Part shown: piece by piece, positions 1 to 8,120 of the stretch | Numbering within the stretch: the first letter of the stretch is position 1 | Layout of the letters: every line of letters starts with the position of its first letter | From: Hyphomicrobium sp. | Lineage (GTDB): Bacteria > Pseudomonadota > Alphaproteobacteria > Rhizobiales > Hyphomicrobiaceae | Length of the DNA stretch: 45,289 nt | Direction of reading: 5' to 3' | Assembly: GCF_020852195.1 (NCBI RefSeq) | Contig: NZ_JADZBI010000034.1 | Location: forward strand, 1-45,289 | Position numbers and translations under genes: made by a program | Notes under the pieces: generated by a model | The model's database searches: none | The model's input: the letters and a program-made list of their open reading frames with translations, nothing else | Told to the model about the DNA's origin: nothing

Positions 1-1
1 C

Positions 2-568
2 TTCCCGGGCGAGAAGGATCCCGTGACCTTCGACAACATGGCCAAGGCGATCGAGGCCTTCGAGGCGACGCTGCTCACGCCGGCGCCGTTCGACAAGTTT
101 TTGAACGGCGACGACGGGGCGCTCTCCGATGTGCAGAAGACCGGCCTCAACCTCTTCATGGATAAGGGCTGCGCCGCCTGTCACAACGGCATCAACGTCG
201 GCGGCAACGGATACTTCCCCTTCGGCGTCATCGAGAAGCCGGGCGCCGAGGTGCTACCCGAGGGTGACCAGGGCCGGTTCGCAGTCACCAAGACGGCCGA
301 CGACCAGTATGTGTTCCGCGCCGCTCCGCTGCGCAACGTCGCGGTCACTGCACCCTACTTCCATTCCGGAAAGGTCTGGGACTTGAAGCAGGCGGTCGCC
401 GTCATGAGCAGCTCGCAGCTCGGCACCGAGCTCGCGCCCAACGAGGTCGACGCCCTTGTCGAGTTCCTGCACACGCTCACCGGCGACGTGCCGCGCATCG
501 ACTATCCGGTGCTGCCGCCGGAGACACAGAACACGCCTCGGCCGACGGCCGAGATCTTGAAGCAATAA
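2..568 (+). CDS. Di-haem cytochrome c peroxidase / MauG-family protein, C-terminal part (5' end outside window)
   Basis: The reading frame is open from base 2, so this is the C-terminal 188 residues of a longer protein. Bacterial di-haem peroxidases are exported and reduce hydrogen peroxide with electrons from small c-type cytochromes. The visible part holds one haem-binding motif, CAACH (bases about 169-183), and the family pattern of a conserved APLRNVAVTAPYFHSG stretch followed by WDLKQAV. The N-terminal haem domain and signal peptide would lie upstream of the window. An internal GTG at 23 could start a short protein, but the family continues upstream, so I treat the gene as truncated by the window edge. 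A hairpin just after the stop probably ends transcription. MauG-like or other CCP-family functions cannot be separated from this fragment. Confidence 0.85.
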   Translation, partial: FPGEKDPVTFDNMAKAIEAFEATLLTPAPFDKFLNGDDGALSDVQKTGLNLFMDKGCAACHNGINVGGNGYFPFGVIEKPGAEVLPEGDQGRFAVTKTADDQYVFRAAPLRNVAVTAPYFHSGKVWDLKQAVAVMSSSQLGTELAPNEVDALVEFLHTLTGDVPRIDYPVLPPETQNTPRPTAEILKQ

Positions 569-587
569 AAGCAAGAGCGGGAGAAGC

Positions 588-618
588 AAGCCCCGGATCG
601 GCTTCCGTTCCGGGGCTT
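588..618. terminator. Hairpin between convergent genes
   Basis: A perfect 10-bp stem AAGCCCCGGA / TCCGGGGCTT (588-597 and 609-618) with an 11-nt loop lies 20 bases after the peroxidase stop. No T-run follows, so it is either a weak intrinsic terminator or an RNA-stabilising 3' hairpin. It sits between convergent genes, where a two-way terminator would be useful. Confidence 0.5.
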
Positions 619-696
619 CCGCATTGTGGGATCGCAGCGCTGGAGCGTGCGCTGAGTGCAGTACATCTCCGCGTGCTTGGCTCGGCTTCACAGCAA

Positions 697-735
697 GCCT
701 CGTCATCCCGGCGCAGGCCGGGATCCAGACACGCC
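697..735. repeat. Short intergenic palindromic repeat
   Basis: The core ATCCCGGC-GCAG-GCCGGGAT (705-724) is an 8-bp inverted repeat followed by CCAGACACG. This sequence type (GTCATCCCGGC...GCCGGGATCCAG) is a familiar dispersed intergenic repeat of alphaproteobacterial chromosomes. A related but diverged element is at 44732-44754. The rest of 569-796 holds no gene that I can support. Confidence 0.45.
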
Positions 736-796
736 TCGAATTGCCACAAGGCTTGCCGGACCTTGTCCGGACGCGCGATGTCGAAGTACGGTGATC

Positions 797-1423
797 CTAC
801 TTGCTGACCAGCCGGACAACCGCCGTGGCCGGAATGCGCCGCCGCCAGTCAAGGCGCACGCCGATGCGCTTTCTGAGCGTGCCGTCCCACTCGGTGTCGA
901 GGCCTGCCTTGCGCAGCGCATCGACGATCACGCGCCCGACGGCGACGCTGTTGTCCTCGCCGCCGTCCACGTGGCCGTAGGTGAGGTAGAGGCCGTGCCC
1001 CTCCGCCGCGTTGTCCGTATCCTGCGTGTGGTAGAAGGCGAAGCCCGAGACGTCGAAGCCGGCGTCGATGGCGCCCTGGATCTCCTCGCCGATCTCGGCG
1101 AGTCCGCAGTTCTGGCAGCAGGAGAAGTCGTGCCGGGCGACGATGCCGCCGTCGTTCAGCGCCTCGAACGCGCGGTCGAGGCGATCGCAATCGGTGATCT
1201 CGGGCCACGTTGCCTGCGCGGCGAGGTGGGCGGCGAATGCCTTGTCGATCTCCGCCTCGCAGATGCGTTCAACCGTTTCCGCATCCGCGTCCTCGTGCTC
1301 GTCGAGGACGTATTCGACGGCCTCCTCCAGAACGTCCGCGAATGTCCGGTCGCCGCGCGCGACCGCCGTACGGACGAATCCGTGGACCTGCGCAACGAGC
1401 GCTGCTTCGCCGGGTTCGTCCAT
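797..1423 (-). CDS. DUF6891-type protein
   Basis: A 208-residue protein of unknown function that resembles DUF6891-type proteins. The N-terminal half is helical and acidic; the C-terminal half has HDFSCCQNCG (residues about 98-107), GFAFYHTQDTD (127-137) and GLYLTYGHVDGG (144-155). The CC-x2-C cysteines (102, 103, 106) could bind a metal, but that is inference. No signal peptide or membrane segment is visible, so a cytoplasmic location is likely. The start ATG is at 1423, with AAGGA about seven bases upstream. It lies alone between the peroxidase and bamE, on the bamE strand, with about 58 bases between the two. The family assignment rests on motif resemblance only. Confidence 0.75.
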   Translation of the reverse strand: MDEPGEAALVAQVHGFVRTAVARGDRTFADVLEEAVEYVLDEHEDADAETVERICEAEIDKAFAAHLAAQATWPEITDCDRLDRAFEALNDGGIVARHDFSCCQNCGLAEIGEEIQGAIDAGFDVSGFAFYHTQDTDNAAEGHGLYLTYGHVDGGEDNSVAVGRVIVDALRKAGLDTEWDGTLRKRIGVRLDWRRRIPATAVVRLVSK

Positions 1424-1481
1424 CGTGCGTCCTTCAGCCCACGTTGCGGCGCGGCCCGAACGAGCTGCCGCGGAGCGCTGC

Positions 1482-2006
1482 TCAATCCCCGAAGATCTGC
1501 TTCGTGCCGAGGTTGCGGAAGAGCTGCTTCAAGAGCCCGTCCTCGTTGCCGCCCGGCGCCGGCGTCGTGCGCGAGACGAAGTCGAAAACCTTGCCGTCCT
1601 TGAGCCCGTAGTTGGCCACGCGGTCGACGGTCGCATTCGGCGTGAAGTAGACGGCGAGCACCTGCCGGTCCACCTCGTTGCCCTTCATGAACGCGGTCCG
1701 CTTCTCGGTGCTCGAGATGTAGTAGTAGGCCGAGCCGTTGCCGTAGGTGGTGGTCGTCGTCGGCGTGCCAAGGACGAGCTTCACCTGCTCCTGGCCCATG
1801 CCGGGCTGCACCTGGGCGATGTCGGATTCGCGGAACAGGTGGCCGTGCTTGGTGATTTGCTCGCTGCAGGCCGAGATGACGACCATGGCCGCCAGCAGCA
1901 CCGGCATCAGCGCGCGCAAGGCCAGATCTCTGGCCCTGCTGCGCTCAGCGCTTTGACCCGGTGCGTCCTCACGGCGCATAGTGCAACGACCCCTTGGGAG
2001 ACTCAT
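1482..2006 (-). CDS. bamE: Outer membrane protein assembly factor BamE (SmpA/OmlA family lipoprotein)
   Basis: BamE is the small lipoprotein of the Bam complex, which folds beta-barrel proteins into the outer membrane. The 174-residue frame has a hydrophobic signal segment ending in a lipobox-like VISAC, followed by the SmpA/OmlA signature: GM-x2-EQVKLVLGTP, then an aromatic YYYIS strand and an RQVLAVYF strand. The residues before the hydrophobic segment are unusually long and polar, so the ATG at 1979 (residue 10 here) is an equally good start. It is transcribed away from the CBP3-chaperone gene; this bamE/CBP3 arrangement is common in Alphaproteobacteria. The two large TonB-dependent receptors elsewhere in this window would be natural clients of the Bam complex. 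Confidence 0.9.
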   Translation of the reverse strand: MSLPRGRCTMRREDAPGQSAERSRARDLALRALMPVLLAAMVVISACSEQITKHGHLFRESDIAQVQPGMGQEQVKLVLGTPTTTTTYGNGSAYYYISSTEKRTAFMKGNEVDRQVLAVYFTPNATVDRVANYGLKDGKVFDFVSRTTPAPGGNEDGLLKQLFRNLGTKQIFGD

Positions 2007-2132
2007 GTAACCCCTGTGCTCACGTCCCGCCCTTAGCTAAAAGGAGGCCGCAAGGCAACGGCGGGTCTTCACGGACCAAGATCGGTCCTATCGAAGGCCT
2101 GACACCCTTCAGCAAGAGGTTGAAAAAACCGC

Positions 2133-2705
2133 GTGCTCTCATGGTTTAGAAGCAGAGCCCAAGATCGGCGCACAGCAATCGACCTTTATGGCGCGATCGT
2201 GGCCCATGCCCGCCATCCCGTGTTTTTTGCGCGCCATGGTGTCCTCGACACCCCGGAAGGGCGCACCGCCATGATCATCCTGCTGATGTTTCCGCTGCTG
2301 GAACGGCTACAAAGCGGCGGCGCGCAGGAGCGTCGCATCGCCCGCCTCCTGACCGAGACCTTCATCACTGACATCGACGACTGCCTGCGCGAGATGGGGG
2401 TTGGCGACCTTTCGGTGCCGAAGAAGGTCAAGCGCGCCGCCCAGGCGCTCGGCGAGCGGTGCCTTGCCTACCGCCGCGCGGCCGCATCCCGCGAGCCCAT
2501 GCCGGCGGTGGCACGCGAGCTGGCAGCCACCGTCCCTGGCCTGGACGCGGATCCGGAAGGCGCCGAGGCGCTCGCCCGCCTGACGCTGAAAGCCGTCGCC
2601 GATCTGCGTGCCGTCGCGGCCGAGAGGCTGCTCGCTGGCGCGATCGCCCTTCCCGAGCCTGCGGATATGGCCGCGCTCGCAGAACCTCCAAGAGGCGCAG
2701 CATGA
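2133..2705 (+). CDS. Ubiquinol-cytochrome c chaperone family protein (CBP3-like)
   Basis: A 190-residue member of the CBP3 / ubiquinol-cytochrome c chaperone family, which in mitochondria assists cytochrome b biogenesis and bc1 complex assembly. Recognisable family features are the YGAIVAHARHPVFFA stretch (residues about 19-33), RTAMIILLMFPLLERL, and FITDIDDCLREMGVGDL followed by VPKKVK. It starts with GTG at 2133; no in-frame ATG precedes the conserved region. The stop overlaps the next start as ATGA, which indicates translational coupling to the DUF177 gene. No signal peptide is seen, consistent with a cytoplasmic, membrane-associated chaperone. A role in bc1 assembly is inferred from the family. 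Confidence 0.9.
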   Translation: MLSWFRSRAQDRRTAIDLYGAIVAHARHPVFFARHGVLDTPEGRTAMIILLMFPLLERLQSGGAQERRIARLLTETFITDIDDCLREMGVGDLSVPKKVKRAAQALGERCLAYRRAAASREPMPAVARELAATVPGLDADPEGAEALARLTLKAVADLRAVAAERLLAGAIALPEPADMAALAEPPRGAA

Positions 2706-3232
2706 CCGCCCTCCGCGACTGGACCCATTTCGTGGCCGACATCGGCGAGCGCGGCTTGAGCCGCACGCGCACGGCGACTGACGAGGAGCGCATCGAGCTC
2801 GCGCGTGAGCTCGATATCCTGTCCTGCGAGAGCCTGAGCGTGGCCTATCGTATCGAGCCGCGCGGCGCGGGGCGTTACACGTTTTCCGGCACGCTCGAAG
2901 CGGAGGTGACGCAGGCCTGTGTCGTCACGCTCGATCCGGTTCCGGCCCGCCTGTCGGAGGCGTTCGCGATCGAGCTCGGGCCGGCCGATTCGCTGGAGGA
3001 CGAGCAGCCGGCGTCGGGCGAGCGCGAGGTGTTGAGCATCCCGGACATCGAGCCGATCGAGGACGGCCGCATCGAGGTCGGCACCATGGTCTTCGGTATT
3101 CTGTCGGCAGCGCTTCCGCCCTATCCGCGCGCGTCCGGGGCGACATTCGACTGGGTTGATCCCAAGATCGCGGCCGATCCGGGCGGGGCAAGTCCGTTTG
3201 CCGCATTGGCGAAGCTCAAACCGCAGTCCTAA
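2702..3232 (+). CDS. DUF177 / YceD family protein
   Basis: A 176-residue DUF177 (YceD) protein. In many bacteria this gene sits just upstream of rpmF and/or plsX and is thought to be connected to 23S rRNA or ribosome-related processes. Family features seen are the central CVVTLDPVPA segment, containing the conserved Cys of the QACVVTLDP motif, and a C-terminal DPKIAADPGGASPFAALAKLK tail. The ATG at 2702 overlaps the stop of the CBP3-like gene (ATGA). No rpmF follows; about 200 bases later comes plsX, the usual alphaproteobacterial order. Confidence 0.9.
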   Translation: MTALRDWTHFVADIGERGLSRTRTATDEERIELARELDILSCESLSVAYRIEPRGAGRYTFSGTLEAEVTQACVVTLDPVPARLSEAFAIELGPADSLEDEQPASGEREVLSIPDIEPIEDGRIEVGTMVFGILSAALPPYPRASGATFDWVDPKIAADPGGASPFAALAKLKPQS

Positions 3233-3428
3233 ACCTTCGGCTTGCGGCACGCTGGATTCCGCAAGAGACTTTCGTCTGCAAGGGGGTTTCTACTCCGGGG
3301 ATGCGCGATCCGCTCCCGGCCGGCGGAAATGAGTTGTTTCGCACATGCAAACGAGTATTTTCCCGCTGGCCCTGCTTCCGGGGGACGGAAAGCTGGCGGG
3401 CTCGGTCGACAGGATCAAGAAGCGCCAG

Positions 3429-4502
3429 ATGGCTCAGCCGCGGACATTAGCGCTCGACGCCATGGGCGGCGATCACGGTCCCGAGGTGGTGGTCCCGGGA
3501 GCCGCGATCTCCCTTGAGCGCTATCCGGCGTTGCAGTTCATCTTCTTCGGCGACGAGGCGCGTATCGCGCCGGTCCTCGCCGCCCATCCGGCGCTTGCCG
3601 CGCGCGCGCGCGTCGTTCACACCACCCAGGTCGTCGCCATGCACGAGAAGCCGAGCCAGGCGCTCCGCCGCGGCAAGGGCTCGAGCATGTGGCTCGCCCT
3701 CGAGGCTGTGCAGAAGGGCGAGGCACATGCGGCCGTCTCTGCGGGCAATACCGGCGCGCTGATGGCCATGGCCAAGCTCATCCTGCGCCCGATGAAAGGC
3801 ATCGAGCGCCCGGCGATCGCGGCCCTCTGGCCGACGGTCACCGCCGAATGCATCGTGCTGGACGTCGGCGCCAACATCGGCGCCACCGCCCGCCAGCTCA
3901 CCGATTTCGCGCTCATGGGCGCCGCCATGGCGCGCGCGCTGTTCCACGTCGAGCGCCCGACCGTCGGTCTGCTGAACGTCGGCGTCGAGGAGATCAAGGG
4001 AGCCGAGGAGGTCAGGGAAGCCCATGCCCTTCTCAAAGAGGTCGAGCTGCCGCTCGAATACCGCGGCTTCATCGAGGGCGACGAGATCGGGCACGGCAAG
4101 GTGGATGTGGTCGTGGTCGAGGGCTTTGCCGGCAACATCGCGCTCAAGACCGCCGAAGGAACGGCCAGGCAGATCGGCCAGTATCTGAAGGACGCCATGA
4201 TGCGCACCCTTTTGTCGCGCATCGGCGCGTTCCTGGCCCGCGGCGGCTTCCGGGTGCTCAAGGAGAAGATGGACCCGAGGCGCGTCAATGGCGGCACGTT
4301 CCTGGGCCTCAACGGCATTGCGGTGAAGAGCCACGGCGGCACGGACGCGCTCGGCTTTGCGAGCGCCGTGGATCTCGGCTACGAAATGGCCGAAAGCGGC
4401 CTGCTCGGCCGCCTGGCCGCCGATCTCGAGGCTTTCCATCACCGGCTCGGCACGGAGCAGCCGGTTTCCACGAGCGCCCTGGGCTCCGCGAAGCCCCAAT
4501 AA
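3429..4502 (+). CDS. plsX: Phosphate acyltransferase PlsX
   Basis: PlsX converts acyl-ACP and phosphate to acyl-phosphate, the donor for PlsY in phospholipid synthesis; it is a peripheral membrane enzyme. The family signature [12 protein letters not shown] begins six residues after the chosen ATG, and [25 protein letters not shown] and [14 protein letters not shown] all match PlsX. The product is 357 residues, normal for the family. An in-frame ATG at 3345 would add 28 residues unlike the family N-terminus, so I prefer 3429, although neither start has a strong ribosome binding site. fabH follows 22 bases downstream and is almost certainly co-transcribed. Confidence 0.96.
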   Translation: MAQPRTLALDAMGGDHGPEVVVPGAAISLERYPALQFIFFGDEARIAPVLAAHPALAARARVVHTTQVVAMHEKPSQALRRGKGSSMWLALEAVQKGEAHAAVSAGNTGALMAMAKLILRPMKGIERPAIAALWPTVTAECIVLDVGANIGATARQLTDFALMGAAMARALFHVERPTVGLLNVGVEEIKGAEEVREAHALLKEVELPLEYRGFIEGDEIGHGKVDVVVVEGFAGNIALKTAEGTARQIGQYLKDAMMRTLLSRIGAFLARGGFRVLKEKMDPRRVNGGTFLGLNGIAVKSHGGTDALGFASAVDLGYEMAESGLLGRLAADLEAFHHRLGTEQPVSTSALGSAKPQ

Positions 4503-4524
4503 TCACGAACGAAGAGGATACACC

Positions 4525-5502
4525 TTGGCAGTCATTCGATCGGTCATCCGCGGTGTGGGCGCCAATCTGCCGAAGCGCGTCATGACCAACGCCGATCTGG
4601 CAAAGATCGTCGACACGTCCGACGAATGGATCGTCGAGAGAAGCGGCATCCGCCAGCGCTACATCGCCGCCGACGACGAGCTGACCTCGACATTGGGGAC
4701 CGCCGCCGCCCACCAGGCGCTGGTGCGGGCCGGCATCGATCCCGTGGACATCGACCTCATCGTTTGCGCGACCGCCACCCCGGACCGAACCTTCCCGTCC
4801 ACGGCCGTGCGCATCCAGTCCGCGCTCGGCGTCACCAAGGGCGCCGCCTTCGACGTGCAGGCGGTATGCTCAGGATTTGTCTATGCGCTGTCGATTGCCG
4901 ACAATTTCATCAGGACGGGACAATCCAACCGCGCGCTCGTGGTCGGCGCCGAGACCTTCTCCCGCATTCTCGACTGGACCGACCGCGCCACGTGCGTGTT
5001 GTTCGGCGACGGCGCCGGCGCCGTCGTGCTTGAGGCCCAGCCGCAGCACGGCACACGCGAGGATCGCGGCATTCTTGCGACGCTGATCCGCTCCGACGGC
5101 CGGTTCGAGGATCTGCTTTATGTGGATGGCGGCCCGGGCTCGACCAAAACCGTGGGGCACCTGCGCATGAACGGACGCGAAGTGTTCCGCCATGCAGTGC
5201 AAAAGATTTCGGGCGTCATCGAGGAGACTCTGGTGGCCACCGGCTACGCGGCGGACGAGATCGACCTGTTCGTTCCTCACCAGGCCAATGTCCGCATCCT
5301 TGACGGCATCGCTAAGAAGCTTGGCATCGACCAGGGGAAGATCGTCAAGACGCTCGAAAAGCACGGCAATACGTCTGCTGCGTCGATCCCGCTAGCCCTT
5401 AACCAAGCCTTCGAGGAGCATCGTCTCGGAGAGGGCAGCCTGGTCCTCATGGAGGCCATGGGAGGCGGGTTTACGTGGGGTGCGGCGCTGGCCCGCTGGT
5501 GA
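4525..5502 (+). CDS. fabH: 3-oxoacyl-ACP synthase III FabH
   Basis: FabH condenses acetyl-CoA with malonyl-ACP to start fatty-acid synthesis. With the TTG start at 4525 (GAAGAGG at 4511-4517 as ribosome binding site) the product is 325 residues. The catalytic triad is complete: Cys115 in VQAVCSGF, His252 in VPHQANVRI and Asn282 in HGNTSAAS. The glycine-rich C-terminus [14 protein letters not shown] is also typical. An upstream in-frame ATG at 4357 would overlap plsX by 146 bases and adds no family sequence, so it is rejected. It is the second gene of the plsX-fabH pair, which puts phospholipid and fatty-acid initiation under one promoter. Confidence 0.96.
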   Translation: MAVIRSVIRGVGANLPKRVMTNADLAKIVDTSDEWIVERSGIRQRYIAADDELTSTLGTAAAHQALVRAGIDPVDIDLIVCATATPDRTFPSTAVRIQSALGVTKGAAFDVQAVCSGFVYALSIADNFIRTGQSNRALVVGAETFSRILDWTDRATCVLFGDGAGAVVLEAQPQHGTREDRGILATLIRSDGRFEDLLYVDGGPGSTKTVGHLRMNGREVFRHAVQKISGVIEETLVATGYAADEIDLFVPHQANVRILDGIAKKLGIDQGKIVKTLEKHGNTSAASIPLALNQAFEEHRLGEGSLVLMEAMGGGFTWGAALARW

Positions 5503-5518
5503 TCTCGCAATTGCGAGA
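5503..5518. repeat. Perfect 16-bp palindrome after fabH
   Basis: TCTCGCAATTGCGAGA starts at the base after the fabH stop and is fully self-complementary, with no loop. It has no following T-run. It may be a protein-binding site or a 3' structure. The rest of the fabH-ihfA gap (to 5688) presumably holds the ihfA promoter, but I cannot point to one with confidence. Confidence 0.4.
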
Positions 5519-5691
5519 GCGAGCGGGAGTGCGCCGCACAAATCCGCCCGCTGAAGGTTAAGAATCGCGCCGTCGAAACGATCGCTAATTATGTGTGCGA
5601 TTTCAGTTGCTTGTTGCGATCTGTCATTGACCGCGCGCTCGCGTCTCGGTAGCATCAGGAATAATACCTAACTACGGGGAGGCGCTGCGTG

Positions 5692-6012
5692 ATGAGCGGG
5701 AAGACACTGACACGTGCCGATCTGGCCGAGGCAGTGGTCCGGAAGGTCGGCCTGCCGAGGAATGAGTCTCAGGAGCTTGTCGAACTCGTGCTGAACGAGA
5801 TTTCGGACAGTTTGGCGCGCGGAGAGCAGGTAAAGCTCTCGTCATTCGGCTCATTTGGCATTCGCCAGAAGGGTGAGCGCATCGGTCGCAATCCCAAGAC
5901 GGGCAAGGAAGTGCCGATCACGCCGCGCCGCGTGCTGGTGTTCCGTCCGAGCAACATCATGAAGGACCGTATCAACTCCGGCCGCTCGCGGCGGACCAAG
6001 GCTGCTGAGTAG
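5692..6012 (+). CDS. ihfA: Integration host factor subunit alpha
   Basis: IHF-alpha pairs with IHF-beta to form a sequence-specific DNA-bending protein used in replication, recombination and transcription. The product is about 106 residues with [12 protein letters not shown] at the N-terminus, the DNA-arm region [18 protein letters not shown] and [11 protein letters not shown] at 5689 and ATG at 5692 are adjacent; GGGGAGG at 5676-5682 serves either, and the ATG has the more usual nine-base spacing. The location between fabH and a MerR regulator matches the standard alphaproteobacterial order. Confidence 0.96.
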   Translation: MSGKTLTRADLAEAVVRKVGLPRNESQELVELVLNEISDSLARGEQVKLSSFGSFGIRQKGERIGRNPKTGKEVPITPRRVLVFRPSNIMKDRINSGRSRRTKAAE

Positions 6013-6048
6013 CCTCGCGGTCTGGTGAGCCGGAGTTCTGCGCGCGAA

Positions 6049-6091
6049 TGACGCGCGTCAGCACGCGTGCGGGTGTGCCCCGATTTTTTTT
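6049..6091 (+). terminator. Probable intrinsic terminator of ihfA
   Basis: Two adjacent perfect palindromes, TGACGCGCGTCA (6049-6060) and GCACGCGTGC (6061-6070), are followed by a short hairpin CGGG-TGTGC-CCCG (6070-6082), one A and eight Ts. The T-run directly after a GC stem is what an intrinsic terminator should look like, although the final stem is only four base pairs. Confidence 0.45.
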
Positions 6092-6464
6092 GATGCGTGT
6101 GCGGCGTGCGTGATGCGCATCGCGTGAGCACTCGGGACGAGATGTGCTCGTGCGCTGAGCGTGCCGCGAAAAAAACCAACAAACCGTCGACAAGTCTGTG
6201 ATGTCGCGATGCGGTGAGTCGCGCGCGCCGCTGTTGAAAAAAGCTGTGATCTTCTGATCCGATTGATCGAGACGGCGCGCGACGTTGGCGGTATGCTTGT
6301 CGAAGCAAGCTGTGGCGTGGGCGTTTGCGCATCTTCAAGCAATTCGGGATGCCAGTGTGAGTACGGCACTGCCCGCAAGGACTTGGCGGGTTGGCGCCGC
6401 GCGGCAGCGAAGTGCAAACCGGCGCGGTCCGGATCGTTCATGGCCAAGGCATCGAGGGGTAACG
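6092..6464. other. Gene-free stretch before the MerR gene
   Basis: About 370 bases with no supportable gene. It is rich in TGCG/GATGCG words and contains A-runs around 6169-6175 and 6238-6242. An in-frame extension of the MerR protein into this stretch (from 6285) lacks family sequence and was rejected. The A-runs next to the merR gene could contribute to DNA bending, but I see no clear promoter. Confidence 0.4.
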
Positions 6465-7004
6465 ATGGGCAAGGCAGCGGAAGCTTTTCGAACCATCAGC
6501 GAGGTCGCTGAGGAGCTCGATGTGCAGAAGCACGTGCTGAGGTTCTGGGAAGCACGCTTCCCGCAGGTCCGGCCCATGAAGCGGGGCGGCGGACGCCGGT
6601 ATTATCGGCCGGAGGACATGGAACTCCTGCGCGGCATCCGCCATCTGCTCCACGCCGAGGGCTACACCATCAAGGGCGTGCAGAAGATTCTGCGCGAGCA
6701 GGGCATCGATCAGGTGAAGCAGCACGGCCGCGCTCCGAGCGCGCGTGGGCTTCAGCCCGACGCACGCGCTTTGCCGGCGAACGTCCCGGCCATCGGCGGG
6801 GCAAACGCGCAGGGCCGCGGCCCGGTCGCCGTGCCGCCGGCGCGCCGTGGAGGCTCGCGTAGCCGCAGCAGCACCATCGAGCATTTGGCGACCGTCGAGG
6901 CTGCGATCAAGGAACTGGAGCAGTGCCGAGCTATTCTGCTTGAGTCGCTGGGCAAGACCGCGCCGGTCCGTGTGCCGCGTCGCGCACGCGCCGTCGGCGC
7001 GTAG
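6465..7004 (+). CDS. MerR family transcriptional regulator
   Basis: A 179-residue MerR-type regulator. Its helix-turn-helix is at the N-terminus ([20 protein letters not shown], residues 9-28), followed by a recognisable wing ([18 protein letters not shown]). The helix [16 protein letters not shown] is also typical. The second half is a Pro/Arg/Gly-rich linker followed by a helix ([20 protein letters not shown]) that probably dimerises. No Cys pattern for metal binding is seen; this group is the conserved partner of plsX-fabH-ihfA in Alphaproteobacteria and its effector is unknown. The start at 6465 is set by GAGGGG at 6454-6459. Confidence 0.93.
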   Translation: MGKAAEAFRTISEVAEELDVQKHVLRFWEARFPQVRPMKRGGGRRYYRPEDMELLRGIRHLLHAEGYTIKGVQKILREQGIDQVKQHGRAPSARGLQPDARALPANVPAIGGANAQGRGPVAVPPARRGGSRSRSSTIEHLATVEAAIKELEQCRAILLESLGKTAPVRVPRRARAVGA

Positions 7005-7094
7005 GCCGCAAGCGGGGTATGCTTCCGCTCATGCGATGAAGGGCGGAGGCACCCGGCACCACGTGTGCCCTCGTGAGGCGCACGGGTGGTAACC

Positions 7095-7802
7095 ATGGCA
7101 GAGACGGAGCTCTGGCTCGTTGATCTCGGCAAAACGGCGGCGGCCCTCGAAGCCATCGAGGCCGCGACGCCGCGCCTCTCGGACGACATCCGCCACCGCC
7201 TTCACGAGATGAGCGACGAGGCAGCCCGCCGCGAGCGCCGGCTGGCGCACATCGCGCTGCGCATCCTTCTTGAGAAAAGGCTTGGTCCCTGCATCCGTCG
7301 CACCCCGTTCGTCAGGAGCGCTCCCGGCAAGCTGTCGCTCGCCGGGAGCGACGTCGCCATCAGTCTGGCTCATACCGAGGGCGTAGCGCTGATCGCGCTC
7401 GGCGACGGCGACCCGCTCGGGGTCGACATCGAGCATCTGCGCCCCGTCCGTATTCCGGAGGAGCGCCGCGAGCCGATCGAGAGGGAGGCCGTGGCCCTCG
7501 CGCAAGATGCCCCTCTGGCCGGCCGCGATCGCGACGCGCGCTTCCTCAACGCCTGGGTTCGCATCGAGGCAGCCGCGAAGGCTGAGGGGAGCGGCGTCGG
7601 CCCCCTTCTCGAGCGCCTGCGGCCGGGGCGGCGTGCCCCGCTCGCGCGTCCCCTCGTGGTCCACGACGTGCCGGTATCCGCGGACGTGTTCGCGGCCGTG
7701 GCCATGGCGCCGGGTCGATCGCTGCCCCCACTTTGCCTGTTGCCCGAGACGACAGCCGCTATTGACGCACTTCTCGAGGCCGATGAGGGAACGAGCCGTT
7801 GA
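7095..7802 (+). CDS. 4'-phosphopantetheinyl transferase superfamily protein (Sfp type)
   Basis: Sfp-type transferases move phosphopantetheine from CoA onto a serine of carrier proteins. The 235-residue product has an RRERRLAHIALRILL helix, PGKLSLAG...ISLAHTEGVALIAL, the metal-binding GVDIE motif (about residue 111) and a second motif, WVRIEAAAKAEGSGV. In the second motif the usual Lys of W-x2-KEA is Ile while the Glu is kept, so activity is plausible but less certain. An in-frame GTG lies nine bases upstream (7086); the ATG matches the family start better. No polyketide or peptide synthase gene is next to it, so its carrier-protein target cannot be inferred from context. Confidence 0.82.
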   Translation: MAETELWLVDLGKTAAALEAIEAATPRLSDDIRHRLHEMSDEAARRERRLAHIALRILLEKRLGPCIRRTPFVRSAPGKLSLAGSDVAISLAHTEGVALIALGDGDPLGVDIEHLRPVRIPEERREPIEREAVALAQDAPLAGRDRDARFLNAWVRIEAAAKAEGSGVGPLLERLRPGRRAPLARPLVVHDVPVSADVFAAVAMAPGRSLPPLCLLPETTAAIDALLEADEGTSR

Positions 7803-7839
7803 CCGAAGGGCCGTTGCCGGACATAAGGGGGGCCGAAGT

Positions 7840-7917
7840 CGGAGCGTAGCGCAGCCTGGTTAGCGCACCAGTCTGGGGGACTGGGGGTCGGGAGTTCAAA
7901 TCTCCCCGCTCCGACCA
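7840..7917 (+). tRNA. tRNA-Pro (anticodon GGG)
   Basis: A complete cloverleaf can be drawn. The acceptor stem is CGGAGCG / CGCTCCG (7840-7846 and 7907-7913). The D-arm contains AGCCTGGTTAGCGC. The anticodon stem CCAGT / ACTGG (7868-7872 and 7880-7884) encloses the loop CTGGGGG, with anticodon GGG at 7875-7877. The T-stem GGGAG / CTCCC encloses TTCAAAT. The discriminator A is followed by an encoded CCA (7915-7917). It reads codons CCC/CCU. Confidence 0.97.
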
Positions 7918-8120
7918 TTTGTTTCAATGAAGTGACATTTTGACCCCGCTCTTTGCCTGCAACCGGCAATTGTTGATTGTTGTCCCCGGCGGCGGGTCAT
8001 ACTGTAGCCTCACTCCACGGCTCATCCCGAGAGGATGACGCGTGTCGGCAAACGGGTCGGGGTGCGAAATTGGGCAGTTCGGGGGCCGAGTGGTGGAATC
8101 TGACGCGCTTGCGCGATTGG

